A stretch of 64,000 nt of DNA from Bacteroidota bacterium (GTDB lineage Bacteria; Bacteroidota; Bacteroidia; Bacteroidales; Lentimicrobiaceae), in assembly GCA_023417935.1 (NCBI GenBank), contig JAEZDY010000010.1:1-64000 (forward strand). Reading direction: 5' to 3'. The notes under the pieces were generated by a model. It did not search any database. It saw only the letters and a program-made list of their open reading frames with translations, and was not told the DNA's origin. The position numbers and the translations under genes were made by a program. Shown one piece after another: positions 16,913 through 25,974 of this stretch; the first letter of the stretch is position 1; the number at the start of each line of letters is the position of its first letter.

Positions 16913-18160
16913 ATGAAGTTAAAGCTCACGTTCCTGGTAATAATCCTGTCAGCCTTCTCGGCAACAGCCAATATCAATTACATTGAAATCCATAAAATAC
17001 CCGGATTTGAAAAGCATGTTGACAGGTTCAGCTTCCTGATTGGTAACCAGGGATTTTACAACCACTGGCAGCCGGTGTGGAAGTTTGAAGTAAGCAAGGA
17101 AAGCGTGGTTGATGAACTGGAGGCATGTTTTGAAACATTTGCGGCTTTACCTGACAGCAACATTGAGGTGTGCCTGCTATTAGGAGATATTGCCCACTAT
17201 TTGTACAATCTTGATGAGCATTCATTTCATCAGCAAGCTGTGCATTATTACACGCGAGCCCTAGAATTGACACCCTCCGATTACCGTGCCTTGTGGTTTA
17301 TGGCAAATCACTTTGCCTTGTCAGGGGAACTTGCTTACTCCATAGAGTTGTATCAAAAAAGCCGGCAGCAATTGCATGAAAATGAGCCTGCTGCTTTTTG
17401 GGAAGATTACAGTTTTGCCACTGCGCTGGCCAATATGCCTTCAAATTGCCTCTATGCAATGGACAAGTCGAAAGCAATTTCAGGAGAGCGGGGCTATTTT
17501 GAGATAGAACTTGGAGAATCAGTTTCTGGCAGGATACTTCCTGTTAGCAGCGATTCAGCTTATCGCTTTGATGATATATGGACTGTAGCAGGAGAAGACA
17601 CACTAAGTTTTGTAAGCCGCCCCCTGGGAATGAAGGTAATGATTGATACTAGCTGGCAGATTCAGCTTTACGATTACTCAGACAGGAAGTCGGCTGTGAT
17701 GTTTTCGCCTCCCTCGATTACCAGCACCAACGGTAGCGAAATAACCTATACAATTGCGCTGATTGCGAGGGTAGCAGAGCGAGATGTTGTTTTAAAGGAG
17801 TATGTTGAGAGTTTTATTTCAGAGTATCCTGACAGGAATGAGTATGTCCTGACGAATAAGTACCCCGGCATCCTTTCATGGGAAATGAGGAAGAGTGATA
17901 TGTATGCGGAACTTGGAGGAGCGCACCTGCATATGGCCGGCATAAAGAGAACACGCCCTGAATATCCCGGCCTGTTGCTGGAAGAACCTACCATAATGCC
18001 ACTCTCTAATGAATTAGAATATTTTCGCGCATCCTCAAGCCTCGACAGGTTTCATGGTGATATTATCTACGTATTTATCCTCGATGCCTGTGAGGACATA
18101 TATCCTGAAGCCCTTAAGGTTTTCAGGAACTTGCTCGAAAACCAAATAATTCTGGAATAA
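16913..18160 (+). CDS. Exported TPR-like protein of unknown function
   Basis: 415 residues. MKLKLTFLVIILSAFSATAN is a clear signal peptide and fixes the start. Residues ~75-160 contain a TPR-like pair (HYYTRALELTPSDYRALWFM, then GELAYSIELYQKS). The remaining ~250 residues are mixed alpha/beta and match nothing I recognise. No T9SS tail and no lipobox are present, so it is probably periplasmic. It follows the Mo-like lipoprotein by 56 bases but has its own -7 element, and nothing in it suggests a shared role. Confidence 0.8.
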   Translation: MKLKLTFLVIILSAFSATANINYIEIHKIPGFEKHVDRFSFLIGNQGFYNHWQPVWKFEVSKESVVDELEACFETFAALPDSNIEVCLLLGDIAHYLYNLDEHSFHQQAVHYYTRALELTPSDYRALWFMANHFALSGELAYSIELYQKSRQQLHENEPAAFWEDYSFATALANMPSNCLYAMDKSKAISGERGYFEIELGESVSGRILPVSSDSAYRFDDIWTVAGEDTLSFVSRPLGMKVMIDTSWQIQLYDYSDRKSAVMFSPPSITSTNGSEITYTIALIARVAERDVVLKEYVESFISEYPDRNEYVLTNKYPGILSWEMRKSDMYAELGGAHLHMAGIKRTRPEYPGLLLEEPTIMPLSNELEYFRASSSLDRFHGDIIYVFILDACEDIYPEALKVFRNLLENQIILE

Positions 18161-18318
18161 GGTTCCTATCCAAATAAATATCATTTCCTGTTACTCGAAT
18201 TGATCATTTCATTTATGGATTGCAGTAAACTCCCTGGCTTGAAAATTACAAGAAATCTATCAGTTTAATAACTGATTTTCAGTTTTTTGCATTAAATGAA
18301 TTCTTTACATTTTATAAT

Positions 18319-18326
18319 TATATTTG
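18319..18326 (+). promoter_or_regulatory. -7 element of the BNR-repeat gene
   Basis: TATATTTG, a full match. It lies inside the longest reading frame (which begins at 18296), showing that the true start is downstream, at 18347, with a leader of about 15 bases. Confidence 0.5.
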
Positions 18327-18346
18327 TAAAGTTCAACTCCCACACA

Positions 18347-20992
18347 ATGAAACAAAACCTTTACCGCTCGTTCGTAACAGTTGCCCTAATACTCCTGGTG
18401 ACAACAACCGGTATTTTCCTGTTTAACGCGCATAGATCACAAAATAATAAAGACATTAAAAGCCTGGTTTCATCCGCTGATTTGAAAAACCATCATATGC
18501 TCAACAGGGTTAAAGCGCCTGTTGGACCCGGCATGCTACCTTCAGACTGGATGGACAGGCAACGGTCATATCCCCATGGACAGATAAAAACTGAATGGTA
18601 TCTTCAGGCAGTGCGTCATGCCCGTGATATGCATGCAACCGCAACTAAAAACAGTGATGTTAACTGGCAATTTGCAGGTCCGTTGAATATTGGTGGCAGG
18701 ATTACAGATATAGAAGTTCCTTCAGGTTCATTTTCAACCATCTATATTTCAGCTGCCAGTGGTGGTATTTTCAGGACTACCAATAATGGTGCAAACTGGG
18801 AAAACATATTTGATGATGCTGCTACCATTTCAGTCGGCGACATAGCCATTGATCCGGCTAATCCCGATATTATCTGGGCAGGTACCGGCGAATCAAATGC
18901 CTCAAGCCAGAGTTTCAGAGGTGATGGGATTTACAAGTCGACAGATGGTGGTGATACATGGCAGCATTCCGGCCTGGAAGAATCTGCCTATTTCGGTCGA
19001 ATTATAGTTGACCATTCTAACTCAAACAGGGTTTTTGCTGCTGTATGCGGCAATTTGTTTACACCTGATGGCAACCGCGGAATATACCGCACAGTAAATG
19101 GAGGCAACAGCTGGGAGCGCGTTCTCTTTGTGAATGATTCTGTGTCGGGTATTGATATTGTGCAACACCCCACTGATCCGAATATTTTATATGCTTCAAT
19201 GTGGGAACGCATGCGCGGGCTCAATTACAGGCGCTCATTTGGTCCGGGCTCAGGTATCTGGAAATCAGAAGATGGTGGGGATTCATGGTTACCCTTACAA
19301 AACGGCCTACCAAATGATAATACTGTTGGAAGAATTGGACTGGCCATTGCGCCATCATCACCTTCAACTGTTTATGCATTTTTTGATAACCAATATGAGG
19401 TAGCGGTATACAAGACTCAAAATGCAGGACAGAACTGGACACGCACCAATGATGGAGCCATACAGGGAATGAACAGCTCTTTTGGCTGGTACTTCGGGCA
19501 GATAAGAGTGCACCCGACCAATCCAAATATGGCATGGGTGCTTGGGGTTGACCTGTTCACGACAACAAACGGAGGCAGTTCATGGACGCAGTTAGCAGGG
19601 TATTATAATATGGATGAAATACATGTTGATCATCATGCCATGCATATACACCCTGTTACAGGCAGGGTGCTGGAAGGTAATGATGGTGGGCTATACTCAA
19701 GTGAAGACCTGGGATTTAGCTGGAGCAAGATCAACAACCTGCCATTAACACAATTCTATGATATTGAAACTGACTGGTTAAGACCTGAAAGAATTTATGG
19801 AGGCACACAAGACAACAATACGGTGCGAACGCTCACAGGTAATCTTAGTGACTGGGATGCCATATTGGGAGGTGATGGGTTTTACAGTATGGTAGATTAT
19901 ACCAATTCGAATATTATTTATGCTGAATACCAGTGGGGTGGCCTCAATAAATCAACCAACGGCGGCAGTTACATGTACTCAATAAACGATTACTGGTCAT
20001 CGGACAGGGTTAACTGGTCGGCACCTGTGATCATGCATCCACAAATACCAACTACTTTATATTTTGGAACATACAGGGTATGGAAGTCGACCAATGGGGG
20101 CAGTTCATGGACACCAGTTAGCGGTGATCTGACCAATGGTGACGATGGCAGCACCTTCCATACAATTTCAACACTGGCCATTTCTCCTATAGATCCTAAT
20201 AAAGTGCTTGCCGGAACTGATGATGGTAGGGTTCATATAAGTACGAATGGTGGTACTGTATGGAGTGATATAAGTGCCGGTTTGCCCGACAGATGGATTA
20301 CACGGGTTGCCACTGATCCGTTTGATGTGAATACCATTTATGCTACCTGTTCAGGGTTTAGATGGGATGAACCACTGGCACATGTATTTAGATCAACTAA
20401 CAATGGATTATCATGGGAATCAATCAGCAGCAACCTGCCTGAATTGACCGTGAATGCCTTTATTGCTGACCCCACAAAACAGGGCAGGTTGTTTGTTGCT
20501 ACTGATGCAGGTATGTTCTGGTCAAAAGATGCCGGTGCTGAATGGAAGAGTTTGAATGCAACACTGGGGAATGTGCCGGTAACGTCAATGAAGATCCATG
20601 CAGTAGAAAACTTCCTATTAATTGGAACCTACGGGCTGGGTGCCTATAAACTGAATCTTGCTGAACTAAGTGTTGGTACAACTAATATAGATTCAAAGAA
20701 CCTGGCTTTTTCTATTACAAACGCCTGGCCCTTACCTTATAATTATTCCACGGGTCAGATGTTGAATTTTAATATTCAATCACCTCAGCAAATGAAGGTA
20801 ACGGCAACAATCACTAACTTAGATGGCAAAATCATTTTTACAGAACATAACATTATACTTGAAAAGGGCCCAACTACTTACCGATGGAACGGAACATCAG
20901 CTAGTGGAGGCAAAATAAAGCCCGGTGCCTACATTTTAAATGTATCTGCACAAGGCAAAAGAGCGATCTATAAATTTATAATTGTCAATTAG
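18347..20992 (+). CDS. Secreted BNR/Asp-box beta-propeller protein (sortilin/GH74-like)
   Basis: 881 residues from the ATG at 18347. The signal segment is YRSFVTVALILLVTTTGIFL. About twelve Asp-box motifs (STDGGDTW, TVNGGNSW, SEDGGDSW, TTNGGSSW, STNGGSSW, STNGGTVW, STNNGLSW, SKDAGAEW) mark blades of one or two large beta-propellers of the sortilin/VPS10 or GH74 type, spanning residues ~70-770. The C-terminal ~100 residues are a FlgD-like Ig domain (YRWNGTSASGGKIKPGAYIL) that may act as the secretion or anchoring tail. No sialidase or xyloglucanase catalytic residues can be assigned by eye, so enzymatic activity is open. A predicted start at 18296 is rejected because it overlaps the promoter. 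Confidence 0.88.
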   Translation: MKQNLYRSFVTVALILLVTTTGIFLFNAHRSQNNKDIKSLVSSADLKNHHMLNRVKAPVGPGMLPSDWMDRQRSYPHGQIKTEWYLQAVRHARDMHATATKNSDVNWQFAGPLNIGGRITDIEVPSGSFSTIYISAASGGIFRTTNNGANWENIFDDAATISVGDIAIDPANPDIIWAGTGESNASSQSFRGDGIYKSTDGGDTWQHSGLEESAYFGRIIVDHSNSNRVFAAVCGNLFTPDGNRGIYRTVNGGNSWERVLFVNDSVSGIDIVQHPTDPNILYASMWERMRGLNYRRSFGPGSGIWKSEDGGDSWLPLQNGLPNDNTVGRIGLAIAPSSPSTVYAFFDNQYEVAVYKTQNAGQNWTRTNDGAIQGMNSSFGWYFGQIRVHPTNPNMAWVLGVDLFTTTNGGSSWTQLAGYYNMDEIHVDHHAMHIHPVTGRVLEGNDGGLYSSEDLGFSWSKINNLPLTQFYDIETDWLRPERIYGGTQDNNTVRTLTGNLSDWDAILGGDGFYSMVDYTNSNIIYAEYQWGGLNKSTNGGSYMYSINDYWSSDRVNWSAPVIMHPQIPTTLYFGTYRVWKSTNGGSSWTPVSGDLTNGDDGSTFHTISTLAISPIDPNKVLAGTDDGRVHISTNGGTVWSDISAGLPDRWITRVATDPFDVNTIYATCSGFRWDEPLAHVFRSTNNGLSWESISSNLPELTVNAFIADPTKQGRLFVATDAGMFWSKDAGAEWKSLNATLGNVPVTSMKIHAVENFLLIGTYGLGAYKLNLAELSVGTTNIDSKNLAFSITNAWPLPYNYSTGQMLNFNIQSPQQMKVTATITNLDGKIIFTEHNIILEKGPTTYRWNGTSASGGKIKPGAYILNVSAQGKRAIYKFIIVN

Positions 20993-21071
20993 AAATAGTT
21001 GTCAAAGCATCTGTTTCCAGATTTATCCAGCTTTGAATTAATAGCAGTAATGTTGTTGAGTTTCCCCCTTA

Positions 21072-22655
21072 TTACAAGTAATTTCTGCTTTGCATTACAG
21101 GTAAGAGTATTGTAATCGTGGCGCCTTCGTTTAGTTTACCAGAAGCATAAATTTCACCTGAATGACGTTCAACAAGTTTCCTGCAGAGTGCCAGACCGAG
21201 CCCTGCGCCTTCATAATGGTCCTTTGAATGCAACCTGAAGAAAGGATCAAATATTTTTTCAGCATATTCCTGGTCGAATCCTATACCATTGTCAGTAAAG
21301 GTTATTTTAACATAATCCCTGCTATTATGCCGTTCTCTTTCAGATGTAATGCTGATTGTTAGTGGCACAGAGTCTTTTGAAAATTTAATGGAGTTGTAAA
21401 TAATATTATAAAACACCTGGTAAATAAGCACCTTTGCGCCTTCAAGGTGAAGCATATCGCCTATTTTGAACTTTACCTGCTTATGGTGAATGACCACTTC
21501 CAGATCATTTATGATATTTTTAATCACTTCACCAAGATCTATTTCAGATATATCCTGTCGTGATTTATCACTGACTGAATAATTTAACACCCCTTCGATC
21601 ATTGTGTTCAGCCGGTCACTTGCATTCAGAATCTTGGCTAATAACCCGTCGGCGTGCAATGAAAGTTCATCATGGTATTCATTTCTAAGGAAGGATGCGA
21701 AAGTTTTTATTTTCCTGACTGGTTCTTTTAAGTCGTGACTTGAAACATGCATGAAATGGATCAGGTCAGCGTTTGCTTTTTCGAGTTCTAAAGTTCGCAT
21801 TTCCACCATAGCCTTTAACTTTTCAGCAAATTTCTTTTGGGCATTTTCTGATTTATGCCGTTCAGTTATATCAGTAAATAGCATGGCAACTTTGCGGCTG
21901 CTGTTGTTGCCTATCCTAAAAGCATAAACCTCAAAAGTAATGTCAAAGGCATCAGAGTGCTGAATGAAAGTTTTACTCTCACCTGTGAGGGCCACTTCAC
22001 CATACATCCTGACCCAATAGTCCTCAAGATTGGGCACAAGTTCATAAGCTGTTTTACCAACCGCATTCGCAATACCTGTTATTTTAACAAATACTGGGTT
22101 AACTTCAAGAAACCTGTAATCAACCGGCTTATTTTTCCCATCAAAAATAAGTTCTGTGATTGCGAATCCTTGATTCATTGAATGAAACAGTGCTTTATAC
22201 TTTGCTTCATTTTCACGACTGGCATTTCGTGACCTTACCAGTTCAGAAACGTCAGTACCCACAATGACAAGGCCACTGGGAGTTCCTTTGTCATCGCTGA
22301 ATACATTGATCCAGGTATTTATATAATGAACTTCTTCTGTTTTTGATTTATTATTACCTGAATGGCGACCTATTAATATGGGTAACTCTACACCTTCATA
22401 TGGTTTGCCCGTATTGTAAACTTGCTTCAAAATGTTCATGAACCCATGTTTGGCAGGTTCCGGAAGAAGTTCAGTCAATGATTTACCCTTCACCTCTTCC
22501 CATTCCATGGTAAGCATATCCAATACTGGCTTATTGGCCATCTTGATGATGAATGTTTCACCATGCAACACAATAATCGACATCGGCGACTGCAATATAA
22601 GATTCCGAAAGTCAAAATCTCCCAATATGAGATCTTTGAATACAGTGTTCAACAT
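21072..22655 (-). CDS. Soluble PAS-PAS sensor histidine kinase (orphan)
   Basis: 527 residues with no membrane segment. PAS domains lie at ~15-140 (IIVLHGETFIIKMANKPVLD) and ~150-270 (FHSMNQGFAITELIFDGK, then YRFLEVNPVFVKITG), a coiled coil follows, and HisKA has HVSSHDLKEPVRKI with His307. The ATPase has NIIYNSIKFS, FTDNGIGFD and GAGLGLALCRKLVERHSG. No regulator gene is adjacent, so the partner lies elsewhere. It converges on the BNR gene. The stimulus is unknown. Confidence 0.92.
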   Translation of the reverse strand: MLNTVFKDLILGDFDFRNLILQSPMSIIVLHGETFIIKMANKPVLDMLTMEWEEVKGKSLTELLPEPAKHGFMNILKQVYNTGKPYEGVELPILIGRHSGNNKSKTEEVHYINTWINVFSDDKGTPSGLVIVGTDVSELVRSRNASRENEAKYKALFHSMNQGFAITELIFDGKNKPVDYRFLEVNPVFVKITGIANAVGKTAYELVPNLEDYWVRMYGEVALTGESKTFIQHSDAFDITFEVYAFRIGNNSSRKVAMLFTDITERHKSENAQKKFAEKLKAMVEMRTLELEKANADLIHFMHVSSHDLKEPVRKIKTFASFLRNEYHDELSLHADGLLAKILNASDRLNTMIEGVLNYSVSDKSRQDISEIDLGEVIKNIINDLEVVIHHKQVKFKIGDMLHLEGAKVLIYQVFYNIIYNSIKFSKDSVPLTISITSERERHNSRDYVKITFTDNGIGFDQEYAEKIFDPFFRLHSKDHYEGAGLGLALCRKLVERHSGEIYASGKLNEGATITILLPVMQSRNYL

Positions 22656-22812
22656 AGTTGTCAGATTTTACTGAGAAAATATGCTGTATTGTGCTGTATT
22701 TAAGCATATTACTCCCGACAAAGTAACACATTAAACCAGCATTATGTTGAGTTCATGACATATTGGTATTCTGCTCAGATTGCTTAATTGTCATGACAAA
22801 ATCGGTTTTAAA

Positions 22813-22844
22813 TTGTTAAGTCTCCGATAATTTTATTATATTTG
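22813..22844 (+). promoter_or_regulatory. Promoter of the racemase-like gene
   Basis: TTG (22813-22815), a 21-bp spacer and TATATTTG (22837-22844) form a full Bacteroidota consensus, with a leader of about 70 bases to the ATG at 22921. Confidence 0.6.
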
Positions 22845-22920
22845 TAATTCTTAGTGCTGTTTTACCCCCTCCAGGAAGGTTCTTACCTTCATTTTTTTTG
22901 ACAGCCAAAAGTGGAAAACT

Positions 22921-23994
22921 ATGGCATTTATTACAATGAATTTACCGAAACTCAAAGCTAACTTTGAGTACCTGAATAAACTATTCAATGATAGAGGTAT
23001 CCGATGGTCAGTAGTATCAAAACTACTCTGTGGTAACAAAGATTACCTTGAGGAACTGCTTACTTTTGACATTAAGGAAGTTTGTGATTCAAGAGCATCA
23101 AATCTGAAGGCTATCAAGCAAATAAGGCCGGATGTCATAACTATTTACATCAAGCCTCCTCCAAAGCGATCAATCAAGGCTGTAGTACAGTATGCTGATA
23201 TAAGTATGAATACTGAGATTGAAACTATTAAATTGCTAGCCGAAGAAGCACAACGCCAAAACAAAGTGCACAAGATCATTATTATGATCGAGCTTGGCGA
23301 ATTGAGAGAAGGGGTCATCAGAGATGAACTACTTGATTTTTACAGTAATGTGTTTCAAATCAGCAATATTGAAGTGGTTGGAATTGGGACCAACCTGACA
23401 TGTTTATATGGAGTGTTACCAAACCATGACAAGCTCATACAATTGAGCCTGTTTGAGCAGTTGATTGAAGCAAAATTCAACAGGAAAATTGAATATGTTT
23501 CGGGTGGATCATCAGTTACGATCCCATTGATATTCCAGAACCTGCTACCCTCAGGCATTAATCACTTCAGGGTTGGTGAATCACTATTTCTGGGTACTGA
23601 TGTTTATCATGACACTGTGCTTGAAAGTATGCAACCTGATGTATTCATTTTATCCTCAGAGATCATTGAATTGATTGAAAAACCTGTAGTACCTATGGGT
23701 GAAATGGGCACTAATGTTGAAGGTCATGCGATAACTTTTGACGACAATTTGTTGGGGAGTACCAGTTATCGTGCAATTATTGATATTGGGTTGCTGGATG
23801 TTGATGATAAACAACTTTCACCAATTGACCCCAGCGTATCAATAGTAGGTGCAAGTTCTGATATGTTTGTAATCGATCTGGCTGATAACCCTAAACAATA
23901 TAAAGTTGGTGATTTGCTGAAATTCAGAACCAACTACCTTGGCACTGTGAGGGTTCTGAACTCTAAATATATTGACAAGCGTATTCAGCGATAA
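22921..23994 (+). CDS. Alanine/ornithine racemase-family PLP enzyme
   Basis: 357 residues of the fold-type III alanine racemase family, closest in pattern to clostridial ornithine racemase (Orr/YhfX group). The PLP lysine is Lys34 in VVSKLLCGNK at the end of the first barrel strand. A glycine-rich phosphate-binding loop (YVSGGSSVTIP) and HFRVGESLFLGTD follow, the latter equivalent to the 'RxGxxxYG' region. The C-terminal beta domain carries the segment IDIGLLDVDD. It catalyses interconversion of an amino acid's L and D forms; alanine or ornithine is likely but cannot be fixed by eye. A cell-wall role is possible, as is a catabolic one. GNAT and MscS genes follow on the same strand. Confidence 0.85.
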   Translation: MAFITMNLPKLKANFEYLNKLFNDRGIRWSVVSKLLCGNKDYLEELLTFDIKEVCDSRASNLKAIKQIRPDVITIYIKPPPKRSIKAVVQYADISMNTEIETIKLLAEEAQRQNKVHKIIIMIELGELREGVIRDELLDFYSNVFQISNIEVVGIGTNLTCLYGVLPNHDKLIQLSLFEQLIEAKFNRKIEYVSGGSSVTIPLIFQNLLPSGINHFRVGESLFLGTDVYHDTVLESMQPDVFILSSEIIELIEKPVVPMGEMGTNVEGHAITFDDNLLGSTSYRAIIDIGLLDVDDKQLSPIDPSVSIVGASSDMFVIDLADNPKQYKVGDLLKFRTNYLGTVRVLNSKYIDKRIQR

Positions 23995-24028
23995 ATACGC
24001 AATAATGTTAGAAGAATAAAATAGTATA

Positions 24029-24081
24029 GCCGCAAGGCACAAATTGACTTTTACAAATTGATTAACGCCGCGAGGCACAAA
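24029..24081. repeat. 15-bp direct repeat GCCGCRAGGCACAAA
   Basis: GCCGCAAGGCACAAA (24029-24043) and GCCGCGAGGCACAAA (24067-24081), 38 bases apart, in the gap before the GNAT gene. This looks like part of a dispersed intergenic element. Confidence 0.6.
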
Positions 24082-24092
24082 ATTAAATACTT

Positions 24093-24533
24093 ATGGTACT
24101 TACAAAGTTTTATGACGAGAGAACCCGTCCGGGTATGGAAGAAAAGAAAACAATAATTGAATTCCTGTTCAAACATCTTGAACAATATGGTGACAAGAAG
24201 GAAGATATTGAGAAAGCTGTAGATTTTGCCCTCAAGGAATCGCAGTCCTTTGGCGGTTTTGTTTTGGTGGGTTCAGAACATGATAAAATAGTAGGAGCGG
24301 TTGTAGTTAACAAAACCGGGATGCAGGGTTATATTCCAGAAAATATCCTGGTTTATATTGCCACACACAATCAACTAAGAGGAAAAGGCATAGGCAAGCA
24401 GCTGATGCAAGAGGCTATGGATCATGCTGAAGGCGCTATCGCCCTGCATGTTGAACCTGATAATCCAGCAAAAAAACTATATGAGAAACTTGGTTTCACC
24501 AATAAGTATTTAGAAATGCGATTTGTGAGGTAA
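24093..24533 (+). CDS. GNAT-family N-acetyltransferase
   Basis: 146 residues forming one GNAT domain. The acetyl-CoA pyrophosphate loop is NQLRGKGIGKQLMQEA (the R/QxxGxG/A signature), preceded by the strand ILVYIATH and followed by ALHVEPDNPAKKLYEKLGF, the typical C-terminal half. The N-terminal 40 residues are helical and acidic. The substrate is unknown; the family acetylates small amines, antibiotics or protein N-termini. It lies between the racemase-like gene and an MscS channel on the same strand. Confidence 0.88.
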   Translation: MVLTKFYDERTRPGMEEKKTIIEFLFKHLEQYGDKKEDIEKAVDFALKESQSFGGFVLVGSEHDKIVGAVVVNKTGMQGYIPENILVYIATHNQLRGKGIGKQLMQEAMDHAEGAIALHVEPDNPAKKLYEKLGFTNKYLEMRFVR

Positions 24534-24566
24534 ATAATTTTTGATATTACTAAATGTTATTTCAAT

Positions 24567-25373
24567 ATGAATCAGGTAGTTGTGAACGTTCAGGAATGGC
24601 TTATCCTATATGGCATCAAAGCCATAGCAGCCATAGCAATACTTCTTTTAGGCTGGCTTGCAGCCAAAGGCATACGGCGAATTACGCGGAAAATCCTTTT
24701 GAAATCCAAAGTTGAAAATACGCTGGTTTCTTTTATCACCGGACTGGTATACATCGGTATTCTTGTGATTGTGGTAATAGCTTCGCTAGGACAACTAGGT
24801 ATTGAAACAGCATCATTTATTGCTGTATTAGGAGCTGCGGGACTTGCGATTGGATTAGCCCTTCAGGGATCATTATCAAATTTTGCAGCTGGAGTATTAA
24901 TGATTCTTTTTAAACCTTTCAAGGCTGGTGATTATGTTGAAGCCGCCGGCACCAATGGAGTTGTTAAGGAAATAAAGATCTTCACCACAGTGCTAACATC
25001 ACTTGATAATAAAAAAGTAATTGTACCTAATAACAAGATAATGAGTGACAACATTATTAACCATACAGCCAATCATTTAAGGCGAGTGGATATTGTTGTG
25101 GGAGTAAGCTACAGAGATGATCTTGACAAGGTAAAGAGTGTGCTTGAATCAATAATAGCTGCTGACGAGCGCATACTTAATGACCCAGCTCCAACAATAG
25201 GAGTAAGCGAACTGGCTGAAAATAGTGTTAACCTAATAGTGCGCCCATGGGTTAACACACCTGATTACTGGCCGGTTTTCCTCTCACTTCATGAGGGAAT
25301 CAAGAAACGTTTTGATGCTGAAGGAATTAGTATACCGTTCCCTCAAAGGGATATTCATCACTATAATCAATAA
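24567..25373 (+). CDS. Small-conductance mechanosensitive channel (MscS family)
   Basis: 268 residues, the usual length of a minimal MscS. There are three membrane helices: ~12-32 (ILYGIKAIAAIAILLLGWLA), ~52-72 and the pore helix TM3 ~78-110 (AAGLAIGLALQGSLSNFAAG), with the Gly/Ala packing that lines the pore. The beta domain follows (FKAGDYVEAAGTNGVVKEI, VIVPNNKIMSD). The C-terminal alpha/beta domain ends in IPFPQRDIHH, the family signature. It opens under membrane tension during osmotic downshock to release solutes. The DUF421 gene begins 6 bases after its stop, so they probably share a transcript. Confidence 0.95.
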   Translation: MNQVVVNVQEWLILYGIKAIAAIAILLLGWLAAKGIRRITRKILLKSKVENTLVSFITGLVYIGILVIVVIASLGQLGIETASFIAVLGAAGLAIGLALQGSLSNFAAGVLMILFKPFKAGDYVEAAGTNGVVKEIKIFTTVLTSLDNKKVIVPNNKIMSDNIINHTANHLRRVDIVVGVSYRDDLDKVKSVLESIIAADERILNDPAPTIGVSELAENSVNLIVRPWVNTPDYWPVFLSLHEGIKKRFDAEGISIPFPQRDIHHYNQ

Positions 25374-25379
25374 AATGAA

Positions 25380-25901
25380 ATGAATACTTTATTCTTCGAC
25401 TCCTGGGAATCAATATTCAGAACAGTCATTTTAACAATCCTGGCATATATAGCAATGGTACTTCTCCTGCGAATTTCAGGGAAAAGGACTCTTTCAAAAA
25501 TGAATGCATTCGATTTTATCGTAACCATTGCACTTGGATCTGCACTTTCAACAGTTGCATTAAATAAAAATGTATCACTAGCTGATGGGGTGCTGGTTTT
25601 TGTAATTTTCATTTTTCTCCAATTTACCATAACCTGGTTATCGGTCAGAGTGAGCTTTATAAAGAAAACAATCACCAGCAGTCCATCTCTGCTACTTTAC
25701 AGGGGAGAATTCATGAATGAAACAATGAAGAAAGAACGAATCACCATCCAGGAGGTTTGGGTTGCTGCCAGGAAAAAAGGTATAACCAAAATAGAGGATA
25801 TAGATGTAGTTGTTCTGGAAACAACAGGTAACATCACAGTAATACCTGTTGTGTCTTCCGTAACAGATGCAGCATTGAAGGATGTTAAAATTAACCCTTA
25901 A
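25380..25901 (+). CDS. DUF421 (YetF/YcaP-type) membrane protein
   Basis: 173 residues with three N-terminal membrane helices (~12-32, ~40-58, ~65-85). The family signature is LRISGKRTLSKMNAFDFIVT, followed by IALGSALSTVAL. The C-terminal soluble domain (PSLLLYRGEFMNETMKKERI, then VVLETTGNITVIP) matches DUF421. The family's biochemical role is not established; a YetF relative is tied to spore membranes in Bacillus. It is co-directional with, and 6 bases from, the MscS gene. Confidence 0.88.
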   Translation: MNTLFFDSWESIFRTVILTILAYIAMVLLLRISGKRTLSKMNAFDFIVTIALGSALSTVALNKNVSLADGVLVFVIFIFLQFTITWLSVRVSFIKKTITSSPSLLLYRGEFMNETMKKERITIQEVWVAARKKGITKIEDIDVVVLETTGNITVIPVVSSVTDAALKDVKINP

Positions 25902-25974
25902 TTGTTGAAACTTTCTTAGATTAAGTTAAACCATCTTCTTTAAATTCTGTTTTTATGGTTGAAATATTGATGAT

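Noticed and set aside
18296..18346. Longer N-terminus for the BNR-repeat protein
   Set aside because: It would overlap a full -7 promoter box, and the signal peptide starts naturally at 18347.
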